Part shown: positions 20,800-33,249 of the stretch, piece by piece
Layout: every line of letters begins with the position of its first letter
Position numbering within the stretch: position 1 is the stretch's first letter
Source: Calycina herbarum
Taxonomy: Eukaryota; Ascomycota; Leotiomycetes; Helotiales; Pezizellaceae
Length of the DNA: 64,000 bases
Assembly (NCBI GenBank): GCA_001414485.1
Contig: LLEY01000080.1
Span: 1-64,000, forward strand
Direction of reading: 5' to 3'
Notes under the pieces: generated by a model
The model's input: the letters and a program-made list of their open reading frames with translations, nothing else
Told to the model about the DNA's origin: nothing
Database searches by the model: none
Translations under genes and position numbers: made by a program

Positions 20800-21627
20800 T
20801 AGACTATCTAAAGAGATACTCTTAGATAGAGACAGGCTCTTTATCTCAAAGTTTTAGACAGCTCTTACTAAGAGACTAGAGGCGAAAAGAAAGCTGTCGA
20901 CAGTCTTTTACCTCTAGATAAATAGAGAAAACAAATATATAAATCAAGTAGTTAAGATATACCTTTTTTATTATATAAACTACTAATAAAATAATTAGAT
21001 TAAACTACTATCTTTAGTATAGCTTATCTATAATAGTTTAATAATAGAAATAATACTTATTATACTATTCTACGCTAACTTTAGATATAAATTAGTAGTA
21101 TATAAGAATCTCTTAACTTCAACTATCGATAGCGACTTTACTTGAATTTATATCTTAGAACTAAAAAGACTATATAAGGAACTCGCGAAAGATCTATAGT
21201 TTATAGTAGAACGTAATATATACTACTATAATAAAAAAGATAGTTAGAAGCTAATATTAAAAGAGAGAGATAAAGTCTATCTAGTATAAAAAAACATTAA
21301 TATAAAGAGACTAAGTAATAAAATAGACTATAAGAAACTTAGACTATTTAAAATCAAATAAGTTAAAGAACCTTTGAATTATAAACTAGCGCTACTAAAA
21401 ATAATAAATATCTTTCTAGTATTCTATATATTCTTACTTAAACTAGTACTACTAGGAGTACTACTAGCTCTACTTATAGAGATTTAACTAGTTAACCTAA
21501 ATATAATATATAAGATTAAGAGGATTCTTAACTATAGACTTATTAGAGAATAGCTTAAATACTTAATTAAATAGTTAGACTATCTATACTTAGAGAATAC
21601 TTAGAAACCTAAGAAAAACATTAACTA
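20800..21627 (+). pseudogene. E1 integrase C-terminus and chromodomain
   Basis: Continues from the integrase: HRLSKEILLDRDRLF, then the C-terminal tail, ending in a chromodomain (NYRLI...YFKYLIK, L-DYLYLENT-KPKKNIN) and TAG. The stop overlaps tail-to-tail with the stop of an antisense ORF on the other strand (21621-21623). Confidence 0.7.
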
Positions 21628-22250
21628 GTACTCGGCGGAACTTTAGAAGTTCTACCGTTATAATCTAGGGTTGCTTATATCTCTAACCTAGGAGAGAAGG
21701 TCTTAAAGAAAGCTAGGTCGAGACCTAGGTTAAGAGCAGGGTCGGAACTAGAGAGCGTAGAAAGAGCCGCCAGCCTAGTAGCCTTCTTCTCTATTCTCTT
21801 CTTCTTCTCCTCTTTCTCCTTCCTTTCTAACTCTTTAGTAGTATTAAGCTTGTTAATAAACTTAAGACCCTGTCGAGCTACCTCTTTACAACGTTTCTAA
21901 ATAAACTCTTACTACTTATATAGCCGGAGGATTTTTACTATAGTCTCCTTCTTCTTATTATAAAGACGTTCCTTCTAAACATCTAAGGATTCCTACTCTT
22001 TTTCTATAGAAACGTGCCGATTCTAGGAATTATTACTACTATTATATTTCGACTTTGTATATATATACTTAGTATAACGACTAGACTAAGTCGAGTCTAT
22101 AAGACACCGCCGTTCTTAGAAAGTATATTATATATAAGATATAATTTCAAACTAGATAGCTTTAATACTATTCGTAAGACGAAAACGTTCTTTCTTCTTT
22201 TTAGTTATATTTGTTTATAGTATTATAGAAAACATATTAACAAAGAGAGG
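21621..22250 (-). pseudogene. Antisense accessory ORF of family B (E1 copy)
   Basis: On the minus strand a frame rich in Lys and Glu (coiled-coil-like, about 21770-21830) is followed by a segment with PAL-P-L-P-FL-FS character and ends at TAA (21621-21623), overlapping the pol stop. The same ORF is present in B2 (about 40230-40891, plus strand) and B4 (about 59420-59900). It sits between pol and the 3' LTR and is transcribed against the element. I do not recognise its function. Confidence 0.55.
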
Positions 22251-22322
22251 CTGCTAGCCTTCTAATAACAATTCTTAGGTTATACTTAAGCGTAGAGATA
22301 TACTAAGCTAAGAAGGGAATAG

Positions 22323-22743
22323 TATTATAAATCACGAGTTTATATAATAAGTAAAGACTAGACAGCGTTCTAACAGGTAAAGCACATCCGTAGACTTATA
22401 GCAAATAAGAGATCGCTTAGGTTAACTAAGCGATCCAGGGATTTCCTTTGGTATAGGTTACGTAATAGACCCGGATAGATCCTCTAGGGATCTAGAGAGG
22501 TCCTAGGATCCGGAAGAGATCTAGAGAACGAAGGTTCTATATATAACTAGCACTTCTGCCTCTAGATAGGAGCTTCGTACTTAACTTTATTAATACTTAG
22601 TAATTATTACTTTATCTCTTAACTACTCTGTATTTAAGTAACGAGTTTACCTCTAAGTAAACAACCCGGCGCGCCTGTACTTCTTATCTGTATACCAACC
22701 TTCGAAGCGATTACTTTTGTTAGATAGTTTGAGTTTCGTTATA
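22323..22743 (+). mobile_element. 3' LTR of E1 (family B)
   Basis: 421 bp, starts TATTATAAATCACGAG right after the purine tract AAGAAGGGAATAG and ends TTTCGTTATA. Its GC-rich core (AGATCGCTTAGGTTAACT... about 22408-22437) forms an inverted repeat around AAGCGATC/GATCGCTT. No 5' partner survives. Confidence 0.8.
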
Positions 22744-23420
22744 TCTTACTACTATAATAGCACTATAGCCGGGATCTCTAGTATCCGAGCCTACATAGCT
22801 ATAAGTATTTCTATATAGAAAGAAGCAACGAGAAAAGTAATAGATTAAGAATCGGAGAATCAAAAGAAGACGACGAAATGTATAGTAGAGCGAGAGATCT
22901 CGCGAGAAGACTAATCCTAGAAGCGGAGTGTTTAAAAGCTATTAAATAAAGGCTTGAATTTAGACTCTCTTAAGTGACAAAGCTGCTGATTTGGCGCCCG
23001 AATTTACTTCCTTATAGCTAGATAAAATAAGTTAACGATCGTTCTTAAAGAATATCTATCTACTATAGCATAAGTTAGCTTATATAGAAAGGTAGGGAGG
23101 GAGATAAGACTAGCATTGAAATAAGGCAGACGGGACGCGGCGTATAGAAGGCGGGAAAGACAGGACTATAAGTGAGGGTGAAGATAGTAAGGTGAGAGAG
23201 TTGCGACCAAAGTGGAAGAGGAGAGAGGGTTCTTATACACGATGTCAAAAAGCAGCGCTGGAGTAAAGCGAGTGCGTCTTATCGGAAGCGGCGACGTACC
23301 GGCCCGCGCGTTACTAGAACAAGCACTGCTAAACTCACCCGGGCAGATACCCCGGAACCCGCGCCCCGCTAACCATCTCACAAAATACTATTTTATAAGC
23401 GAAGATTCTACTAGAGAGAG
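22744..23420. other. Low-RIP island, GC-richer, with overlapping short ORFs
   Basis: From about 22950 TpG and CpA reappear and GC rises, unlike both flanks. A 77-codon frame on plus (23212-23445, MEEERGFLYTMSKSS...) and a 71-codon frame on minus (23166-23381) overlap; neither resembles a family I know. It may be single-copy sequence or a recent fragment. I see no splice signals that would extend either frame. Confidence 0.4.
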
Positions 23421-24829
23421 CGTTATAGAAAGTAAGTATAGATAGACGTAGAAGGCTAAAACTTATATAAGAGTAATAGTCGTAATTAGTAAAGAACGAG
23501 AATATATTAGTCGTAGTACTAACTACGTTTCTTATAGCGAATTCAACTAGTAGTAAGAATTATACTTAATCGTTCTAAGCAAAGTTAATATACTAGCGAA
23601 TATACTTTATAATAGATTTATTTACGATTTCTATCTAACTATCCGATTCTAGATAGTAAGCTATAGAAAGATCTACGTAAATATAAAGTATATTATAAAC
23701 TGATTTCTAGAAGTCTAAAATAAATAAGAAACCCTAGTTAGAGATAAGTATATCTAGTAAACCGTAGAGTTTCTATACTTCTTATATAAATAGCTAGGCT
23801 AGGTCGGTAGTAGCTATACTAGAATAGTATAAGATAATATAACAGTTCTTAGTAAGATAGTCTATAACTACTATAATAGTATTATATCTGTCTATTATAA
23901 GAATCGGTCTTATAAAGTCGATAGATAGGTCTTTCTATCTTTGAAGTAGAATCGAGAGTAGCTTTAAAGTACTCTAGTAGCGTAGTTAGAAGTATTTATT
24001 CTATAGACAGCTTTTATACGCTTTATAGAATTAGATAATATTTTAGTATATCTTAGGCTACTAGTAGTATCGAGAAATAAGCTTGAATAGCTTATTCTTA
24101 CTAGAGTAACCGCTCTCGACCGAGTTATAAGCTTTTTAAAAAAGCTATATTCGAAGTTCTATATCTAGAATATAAAGTCTATTCTAGAAATATAGCCTAT
24201 TACTAATAATCTTATACTTAGATAGAGCGACTTCTTTTAAATATAGTATATAGTTCTCTTTATTTATTTCTTCTAAAGTTCTCTTCTAGAAAAGGTCCTC
24301 TTTATAGCTCTCTTCTAATATCCTAGTTAAGACGTAATCGTTAGATTAAGCGTCTAATTCCTCTACTAGAGATACTAAGCGAATAGCAGAGTCTAAATTC
24401 TAAGGCTTTAGAAGTAACTATTATTAGTATAATATACGTAGGTTGTCTAGAAGGAATAGAAGGTCTTAAGAACGACGAGTAAGCGAGTCTAACTTCGTAT
24501 TCTTTCTACTAAGTACTAGTTTTATAATAAAGTCGAATTTAGAAAGGAATTTACTCTAACGTACTTAGTAGCGAGTAAGTTGTTTTATAGTTATAAAGTA
24601 CTTTAGATTCGAGTAATCGGTAATAACTAAGACAGAGTAGGTAGTATCTATTAATTCAGAGTACTAAGACTCGAAGGAACGTATTATAGTAAGTAGTTCT
24701 TTATTATAGATCTTATAATTATATTCTACGAAGTCGAAGACTCTAGATATAAACGTTATAAAGTAAAGAACGCTGTCGTAGTATTATAAAAGAATACTAG
24801 CTAAGACGTAGTCTAAAGAGTTATATTCT
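23421..24829 (-). pseudogene. pol fragment of family F (F2): RNase H to integrase
   Basis: Reverse complement of F1 28194 to about 29600, readable in both directions by shared blocks (for example the region of 23880-23950 against 29030-29100). Its right end is cut by the 5' LTR of F1. RIPed, no open frame. Confidence 0.75.
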
Positions 24830-25029
24830 TATAAGAGTTTTTAATTTAGTAAATAAGCTCGTATCCGAGTAGCTTACTAAGCGAGATTACGAATATCGCG
24901 GATATATCCTTTTATAGATATATAAATAGCTAAGAAAGAGCTTCTCTCTTCCTTTCTTCTTTATAAATAATCTATTTCTTAATCTCTACTATAATATATT
25001 ATTCGCCTTCTTTTACCTATATAGCGTAT

Positions 25030-26440
25030 ATATCGTCGCTATACCTACTACTCTTAAAATATCTTTTCTCTCGCTCTCGTCTACTACTCCCGCTCTTACT
25101 CTTACCTCGAATTTATTATACTCGAATTCACTACCTAAGAACTCTAAGCTACTATTAATAGTAGTACGCTTAGAACCTTTACTAATAAGAACGAAGAGAC
25201 CTTCTAATAAAGCTTATAAGACCTACTTACGCTTTATAACTAGACTACTATCGACAAAGACACTATAATATAAGTATAGTATACTACTAAGTAAGCTTAA
25301 TAACCTACTAAAGCAGAAGCTATATAAGACGCTACCGAGTTTAACAACTATATTATAACTCTTAATAACGAAATCTAACGCCTTCGACAAGCTATCTCTA
25401 CTCTTATAAGTAACTCTTAATTCGAGGAATTATAAAACAAAATCGATTAACTCTAGATTTACTACTCTACTTAATCCGCACTCTATTCTAACCTAGCTAT
25501 GTTTAGTAATAGCCGCTGATCCGCTACTAAGCTACGATTATATATTATTAATCTTAAAGTTAAGCTTCGTATTAACTCTAACTAGTTTCCTAATAAAACT
25601 AAGTAAATAACTTACGTCTTATTAACTCTAGAAGAAGAGGTATATAAGTATATTAACCTCTATCTTAATAACACCGGCGAATTTACTATAATAGACTTAG
25701 TAGAAGGTATATTAGATATTCTCTATAATACGTTTAGTAATAAGTTCAACTATAAGAAAGCTTCTACTAAGCTTTAAAAAGAAAAAGAAGGCTAGCGACT
25801 AGCCGCCGAATTTCTCTTCTCCTATCTATTATTAGCTACTACTGCTTACTCTACTAGATTCGATTATACCTAGAGACTCGTCCTCGCTACCTACCTCTCT
25901 ATTTATACTCTTATTCTCGTAGACTCTTACTATACCACAGCTATTAAACTTAATACCTTAGCTAACCTAATATAAGAGAAAGATAATATTAACTAAACTA
26001 TTTATAATACTTAGTATCTTAAGAATAACCTCTCTACTACTACTCTAACCTCGGCTTCGACTACTTTACTCTTTAACCCTAATATAATAGACTTTAATAT
26101 CTTAAAAGTTAGAAGAAAATATATCTAGACTTAGAAAGATATTAAGAATAAGACCTAGGCTAATATCTCTAAGTTAAAAGCTACTTATAAGAAGTTTTAG
26201 ATAGAGTATAACCTCTATTACTACTACGATAATAAGATATATAGTCTTCTAAGTTATATAAAGCTAAAAGAAGCTCGCTGCTAGAATAAGAAGAAAAAGA
26301 ATATAGATAAGATTAAGGAAAAAGTCTAGTCTCTATCGATAGTTACTACTAGAGACGTAGAAATTAGAAGAGAGCTGTCGTCGCTAGAGGAAAGGTAGAA
26401 AGAAAGTATAATAGAGGTTTCTTATAAATTAGTTAGTACT
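25030..26440 (+). pseudogene. F1 gag, with zinc knuckle
   Basis: A region of mostly continuous frame with RIP stops. Near 26210-26285 the nucleic-acid-binding CCHC knuckle is recognisable (YYYYDNKIYS...YIKLKEARC, with Cys-to-Tyr changes expected from RIP). A Lys/Glu-rich tail follows, as in gypsy nucleocapsids. Confidence 0.6.
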
Positions 26441-29400
26441 AATAAAACAAAGCCCTCTACTATCTACTTTATACTTAACTCTAGCGCTTTAGCTGAAGCT
26501 TTTATTAATTCTAATTATATATAGTAAAATAACTTTACTCTTAAACTCTTAATAAAACCTCGCCGCCTTTGTATAGCTAATAGATCGTCTTCGTTAGTAG
26601 AGAACCTTACTTACTTCGTTACTCTAGACTTATATATAAGCTAGTATATCGACTACTAATAACGATTTTACTTTACTAAGCTTAGCTCTTATAAGATTAT
26701 ACTTAGAAAGCCTTAGCTTACAAAGTATAACTCTTTAATCGACTAGAGAAAGAATACTTTATAGTTTAATTAAGACTATAAATATTATATAAAAAAAGAC
26801 AAAGTACTAGTCTACGGTTATACTAAGGCTATAAAAGGCATTTTAAAGATAATTAATATAGTAGTATTTTACACTTATACTAAGTAATAAGATATAGAAG
26901 TATTCTTCTTATTACTATACGAAATCGACTAGAGGCTAAAAGAGTTTACTAGTTAGTAACACTTCGACTTACTAGTACTAGCACTAGCTAAGTCTCGAAT
27001 AGATAACAGCCTTACTAGCTATAAACGTATAGAAAAGAAACTCTATCTTAAGAAAGAAATATACTAGTAGTTCTAACGTTACTAGAAGACAGTTAAGCTA
27101 CACCTTTAAGAGGTCTCGCTTAGTAATATTTAGAAAAGCCTCGACAAATATAATAATCTAAAGACTATTAATCTAGCCTCTTTACTACCTTAGTAGTACT
27201 ATTAACATCTTCTGCTTTTCTAGCTATAAGTAGTAGATAAGTTACTCTCTTACTAGGACTACGATCTCTATATTAAACTAAAACCGAGAATAAAAACATC
27301 TTATAGTATACTATATAATATGTCTATTAGAGAATTAGAAGTCTTATATAAATACCTAAAAGAGTAACTTAATAAGAGCTTTATAAGAGCTAGTACGTTA
27401 CTAGCAGCGTTGTCTATACTATTTATTAAGAAGCTAGAAAAAGGCCTATACTTTTACGTAGACTATAAATAGCTTAATAATATTATAATTAAGAATCGAT
27501 ACTCGATTTCTTATATCTAAGAGACTCTCTAGAGATTAAGTATAGCTAAGTATTATACTAAGTTAGACGTTGTTATAGCGTTTAACTATATTAGAGTTTA
27601 AGAGAGAGACGAGTAGCTTACGGTATTTAACACTTAGTATAGCTTTTTTAAGTTATTAGTTATACTATTTAGCTTAACTAACGTATCTATAATATTCTAA
27701 GCTAGGATTAACAAAGTCTTATACCTCTTCTTAGATATCTTCTATATAGTATATCTTAATAATATTCTTATCTTTTTAGACGACCTACTCTTCTACTACT
27801 AGTACGTATACTAAGTCCTCGATACTCTTTAAAAGGCTTGCCTCTACTTAGATATTAAGAAGTGTGAATTTGAAACCTAAGAAGTCTAGTATCTTAGTAT
27901 AATTATCTCTATAGATAGAGTATAAATAAACTCTAAGAAAGTCTCTATAATCGTTTAGTAGAAAGCGCTTTTAAACCTTAAAGACCTCTAAGCCTTCTTA
28001 GACTTTACGAACTTTTACCGTCGCTTTATTAAAAACTTCTCTAAGATAGTTAAGCTACTAAATCGTCTGTCTAAGTTAAATATTTCCTAGGAATAGACTA
28101 AAGAGTATAACGACGTCTTTAGAACTTTGAAATTAGTATTTACTTTAGTATCTATACTACGTGATTTTAATTCTATAAAAGAAGTCTTCTTAGAATACGA
28201 CTCTTTAGACTACGTCTTAGCTAGTATTCTTTTATAATACTACGACGGCGTTCTTTACTCTATAGCGTTTATGTCTAGAGTCTTCGACCTCGTAGAATAT
28301 AATTATAAAATCTATAATAAAGAGCTACTTATTATAGTATATTCCTTCGAGTCTTAGCGCTCTAAATTAGTAAGCACTATCTACCCCGTCTTAGTTATTA
28401 CCGATTACTCGAACTTAAAGTACTTTATAATAATAAAACAACTTACTCGCTACTAAGTATATTAGAGCTAATTTCTTTCTAAATTCGAATTTATTATAAA
28501 ACTAGTACCTAGTAGAAAGAATACGAAGTTAGACTCGCTTACTCGTTGTTCTTAAGATCTTCTATTCTTTTTAGACAACCTACGTATATTATACTAATAA
28601 TAGTTACTTCTGAAGCCTTAGAATTTAGACTCTGCTATTCGCTTAGCACCTCTAGTAGAGGAACCGGACGCTGAATCTAATAATTATATCTTAACTAGGA
28701 TATTAGAAGAGAGCTATAAAGAGAACCTCTTCTAGAAGAGAACTTTAGAAGAGATAAATAAAGAGAACTATATATTATATTTAAAAGAAGTCGCTCTATC
28801 TAAGTATAGAATTATTAGTAATAGACTATATTTCTAGAATAGACTTTATATTTCAGATATAGAACTTCGAATATAGCTTCTTTACTAGTAGCCTAAGTTA
28901 TACTAAAACATCGTCTAATTCTATAAATCGTATAAAAGCTATCTACGGAATAAATACTCTTAACTACGCTACTAGAGTACTTTAAAGCTACTCTTAATTC
29001 TACTTCAAAGATAGAAAGACCTATCTGTCGACTTTATAAGACCGATTCTTATAGTAGACAGATATAACACTATTATAGTAGTTATAGACTAGCTTACTAA
29101 GGACTATTATATTATCCTATACTATTCTAGTATAGCTGCTATCGACCTAGCTCGGCTATTTATACGAGAAGTATAGAAACTCTATAGTCTACTAGATATA
29201 CTTATCTCTAACTAGGGTTTCTTATTTATTTTAGACTTCTAGAAATCGGTCTATAATATACTTTATATTTACGTAGACCTTTCTATAGCTTACTACCTAG
29301 AATCGGATAGTTAGATAGAAATTATAAATAAATTTATTATAAAGTATATTCGCTAGTATATTACCTTTACTTAGAACGACTAGATATAATTCTTACTATT

Positions 29401-30130
29401 AGCTGAATTCGCTATAAGAAACGTAGTTAGTACTACGACTAATATATTCTCGTTCTTTACTAATTACAGCTATTACTCTTATATAAGTTTTAGCCTTCTA
29501 CGTCTATCTATACTTACTTCTTATAACACTCTCTTTAGTAGAACCTTCGCTTATAAAATAGAAGAAGTCCTCGAAGTATTATATACGAATCTACTTACTA
29601 TAAGAGATAGTATAGAATAGTTAGTAAATACTAGCCGATTACCTACTTTAGCTTATAAAGTAGATAACTTAGTAGTATTAAGTATAAAGAATATTAAGTT
29701 AGTAAGACCTATACTGAAATTCGACGCTAAATATATTAGCTCTTTTTAAATACTTTAAGTTATAAACTCTTATTCTTATAAACTTAAATTACTATATAAA
29801 CTATAATCTATCTACCTAGTCTTTTATATAAACCTACTACGCTCTACTGCTAGTACCTCTCTTCTAGAGTAATATAACCTCTCTCTACTACTAGTAGCTA
29901 TAGGTAACGACGGTTAAGCTCTTTAAGTAATAGAAGAGATAGTAGATTTAAGAAGAAAGAGTAGAGGTGGATTTGAATATCTTATCCGCTAGCGAGGATA
30001 TAACGAGGACGAGAATTTATAAGAACCTTTAGTTAACGTTATAGATCCTAGCGCCTCTATTTATACGTTCGAGAGCCGATTTCCTACGAAGCTTAAGTCT
30101 ACGAAAGACGAACAGTTAAAAGCGTTTAAG
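26441..30130 (+). pseudogene. F1 pol: protease, RT, RNase H, integrase, chromodomain
   Basis: Protease region near 26460-26620. RT with YLNNILIFLDD at about 27748 (YLDD in intact relatives). RNase H 28130-28560. Integrase near 28970-29600 (LSTL-DRFL-QTDITL-like order). Chromodomain at 29980-30060 (GGFEYLIR-RGYNEDENL-EPLVNVI), the same type as F0. The chromodomain tethers integration to heterochromatin in chromoviruses (known for the family). Stops at Trp and Gln positions throughout. Confidence 0.75.
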
Positions 30131-30399
30131 AAATTATAAGAAAGTATATATATTTAAGAGAAAGACAAAGAAAGAGAGACCTTATATAAGAGTTTTTAAT
30201 TTAGTAAATAAGCTTGCTTTTAAGCTCGCTTCTAAGTAGTTTACTAAGCGAGATTACGAATATCGCGTGAATATATCCTTCTATAGATATATAAATAGCT
30301 AAGAAAGAGCTTCTCTCTTCTTTTCTTCTTTACGAATAATCTATTCCTTAATCTCTACTATAATAATATAGTACTCGAGAGTTATTAGATAATAAGAGA

Positions 30400-31500
30400 A
30401 GATTCTAGGAAAGCCGTGTTCTACTATCCGCCTTCGCTATTACTCTTCTAGGTACTGATTTAATAATAAAGTCGAACTAGGAGAGGAACTTACTCTAATA
30501 TACTTAGCAGCGAGTAAGTTACTTTATAGTTATAAAGTACTTTAAGTTAGAGTAATCGATAATAACTAAGATTAAGTAGGCTATTCCTATTCTTAAGAGT
30601 TCTAAGCGCTACGCTTCAAAGACTCGAATAATAGTAAGTAGCTCTTTATCGTAGATCTCGTAGTTATATTTAGCTAGGTTAAAGACTCTTAATATAAAGA
30701 AAACTAGGTATAACACACCGTCGTAGTACTAGAAGAGAATAGCGGCGGATACGTAGTCTAAAGAGTTATATTCTAAGATAACCTCTTTTAAAAAGTTAAA
30801 ATACCGTAGTATAAATACTAAAGTAAATACTAACTTCAAAGTTTTAAAGGCCTTAGTATACTCGATAGTCTATTCCTAGAGTATATTTGATTTAGATAAA
30901 CGATTTAGTAGCTTAACTATCTTAGAGAAGTTTCTAATAAAGCGACGGTAAAAGTTAATAAAGCTTAGAAAGGCTTAGAAGTCTTTAAGATTTAAAGGCG
31001 TTTTCTACTAAACGATTATAGAGACTTTCTTAGAGTCTATTCTTACTCTATCGGTAGAGATAATTATACTAAGGTATTAAATCTCTTAGGTTTTAAATTT
31101 ATACTTCTTAATATCTAAGTAGAGACTAGTCTCTTAAAGAGTATTAAGGACTTAGTATATATACTAACGATAATAGCGTAGGTTATCTAAAAGGATAAGA
31201 ATATTATTAAGATAAGCTATATAGAAGATATCTAGAAAGAGATATAAAACTTTATTAATTCTAGCTTAGAATATCGCTAGTATATTAGTTAAACTAAATA
31301 GTATAACCAGCGACTTAAAAAGACTATACTAGGTATTAAATACTATAAGCTACTTATCTTCTTATATTCTAATATAGTTAAACGCTATAACAACGTCTAA
31401 CTTAATATAATACTTAGTTATAACGTTATCTATAAGCGAGTATAATATATAAGTAAATATAACACGGAATCGTACTACTCTAATAAAAATTATAATTAAC
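30400..31500 (-). pseudogene. pol fragment of family F (F3): RT to RNase H
   Basis: Reverse complement of F1 about 27470-28560. The RT box lies near 31195-31225. It overlaps in content with F2 (about 370 bp), so it is a separate copy or a duplicated piece. Ends are approximate. Confidence 0.65.
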
Positions 31501-31935
31501 TACTTATAATAAACAAAATTGATTAAAACTACTCTAATTCCTTCTCTTTAGATATATTAATATTAATTTTATAGGTACGTATATTATAACTAGTATTACT
31601 ATATCGTTTACAGCGTCGTTCTCTCGGTTAGAGTCTAGTAGCTACCTCTCTCTCTTTATCCTCTTCCTATTATATAGTACTCTAGATATTCTTCTAGAAT
31701 AAAAGGTTCTACCTCTCTTATAAAGTTAATATTCCTTCTTAATAGACACGTGTCTTTCTAGCCCTTCGACGCTTACTTAGGGTTTTATTTGCTTCTCGAA
31801 GGTCCTAGACCTCTGCTTTTAATAATATAACCTAGTGTATTATTCTATATGTCTCTTTTATAAATTAGTTAATTACCTAGAAAATTAAAGTCGGCGAGCT
31901 GTTTTAATATATAGAAATATAGGATTTTAGGAATT
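31501..31935. other. AT-rich sequence, nothing recognised
   Basis: RIP-type composition, no alignable family, no open frame over 60 codons. Possibly the degraded upstream part of the ORF that follows. Confidence 0.35.
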
Positions 31936-32705
31936 TAGATTATAAAGTCGCTTTAATTAGGTTATTCGAGGTCTTTGAAACCTATAGAGATAGGTTAATA
32001 GCTGATTTAGAGAGTATTAGTATACGTAGCTTAATATCTAGTAGAGATATTATACTTTCTAGATTAAATAGAATAAGCCTAGCTCCTCGGAAGCTCTCTC
32101 GAATATTTATTAGCGTTATAGCTTACTAGAAGGCGGTATAGAAGGCAGGTAAAAAGTCGGCTTTTATAATATATATAATATATCTCTATATTATATCTTT
32201 AATATACTACCTATATACCTGCTTTAGTAAGCTAAAACAACCGACGTCGAGAGGCTAAAGGAGATAAGACGAATAAGAAGGTATATAGAGAGTAATAATA
32301 TTATTCTCTTTATAATAAAGCTTAAAATCTGTTAAGTAGTAGCTCTCGTAGTTGTCGAGGATAAGTAGATAGTATATACTAATTATCTAATCTCTAGTAT
32401 ACTTATTAAAGTGCTAAAGCTATTTAAGACCTCTTTTATTTATTATCCAACTGTTATCGCTTATAGTAATACGCTAGTCGTTTAGTAATTTACTATTTTT
32501 ATACTATAGCACGAGGTAGTATTTACTAGCGACGATAATAAACAGGGGAACCGCGTAGCTATAGAAACTAATACTCTAAATAACTATAACCTATTCTCTA
32601 TTACCTTACTAAGCTATTTTCAGCCTTCTACGTCTTTTAGTACTTATAACTACTATTGCTATTAAGATAATACCTATTATAAAGCCTATCTTATTAAAGT
32701 TATAG
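31936..32705 (+). pseudogene. Decayed ORF of unknown family, 5' part
   Basis: From about 31942 a frame runs some 70 codons without stop (NLDYKVALIRLFEVFETYRD and on to RKLSRIFISVIAY), then continues with scattered TAG/TAA to 32705. It contains a basic stretch and LSYFQPSTSFSTYN near its end. The long open run is unusual in RIPed DNA. It is not gag or pol of any family in the window. A1 is inserted at its end and the frame seems to resume at 38230. Confidence 0.45.
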
Positions 32706-32959
32706 ATATCTATTAAGAGTTACACCTGTGGAATAAGTCTCGGAGTACTCCAGCGACGCATTCACGTGACCTCGCTTAGCAACGCATAGACGTAATAGAA
32801 CCTTCGAGAGTACCCTTAGTAGAACTCTCTAGAATAAGCTAACTAAGTATATAAGTTAGTAAGGACTCTAGCTTAGAAAGGATAATCGAATCTTCTTATA
32901 TATAGACAGGCTCTATAGTTTAATTTATTAGCACTTGCTATAAGCTTTAATATTAGATT

Positions 32960-33190
32960 CGATTTAAAAACAACGAGCCTTTATAGTAACACTAGAATAT
33001 ATTAGGCTATTTTAGTAATACTAGAATATAACAGGCCTTTATAGTAATACTAGAATATATTAGACTATTTTAATAATACTAGAACTTAAGAGCTTTTATA
33101 GTAATACTAGAATATATCGGGGTATTTTAGTAATATTAGAATATATTAGGCCTTTATAGTAATACTAGAACTTACGAGCTATTTTATAGT
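32960..33190 (+). repeat. Leader tandem repeats of A1 (about 28 bp, about 8 copies)
   Basis: Units containing CTTTATAGTAATACTAGAA recur between the 5' LTR and gag. Same feature as in A2 on the other strand. In a retroelement leader such repeats could serve RNA packaging or promote strand transfer; function is unknown. Confidence 0.8.
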
Positions 33191-33249
33191 ATTTATAGAA
33201 CTTATAGAAGATAGGAGATATATAGGAAGATAGTATACTAAAAGAGCTA

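Larger units (their letters stand above)
24830..30365 (+). mobile_element. Full family F gypsy chromovirus F1
   Basis: 5' LTR 24830-24996 (167 bp, with an internal deletion) and 3' LTR 30185-30365 (181 bp), both beginning TATAAGAGTTTTTAATTTAG and ending CTCTACTATAATA. About 5.5 kb. It sits in F2 on the left (flank ATTCT) but the right flank is ATATA followed by different sequence, so there is no clean target duplicate. Confidence 0.8.

Noticed and set aside
22014..22220. 68-codon plus-strand ORF
   Set aside because: Lies opposite the family B antisense ORF in RIPed DNA; composition-driven.
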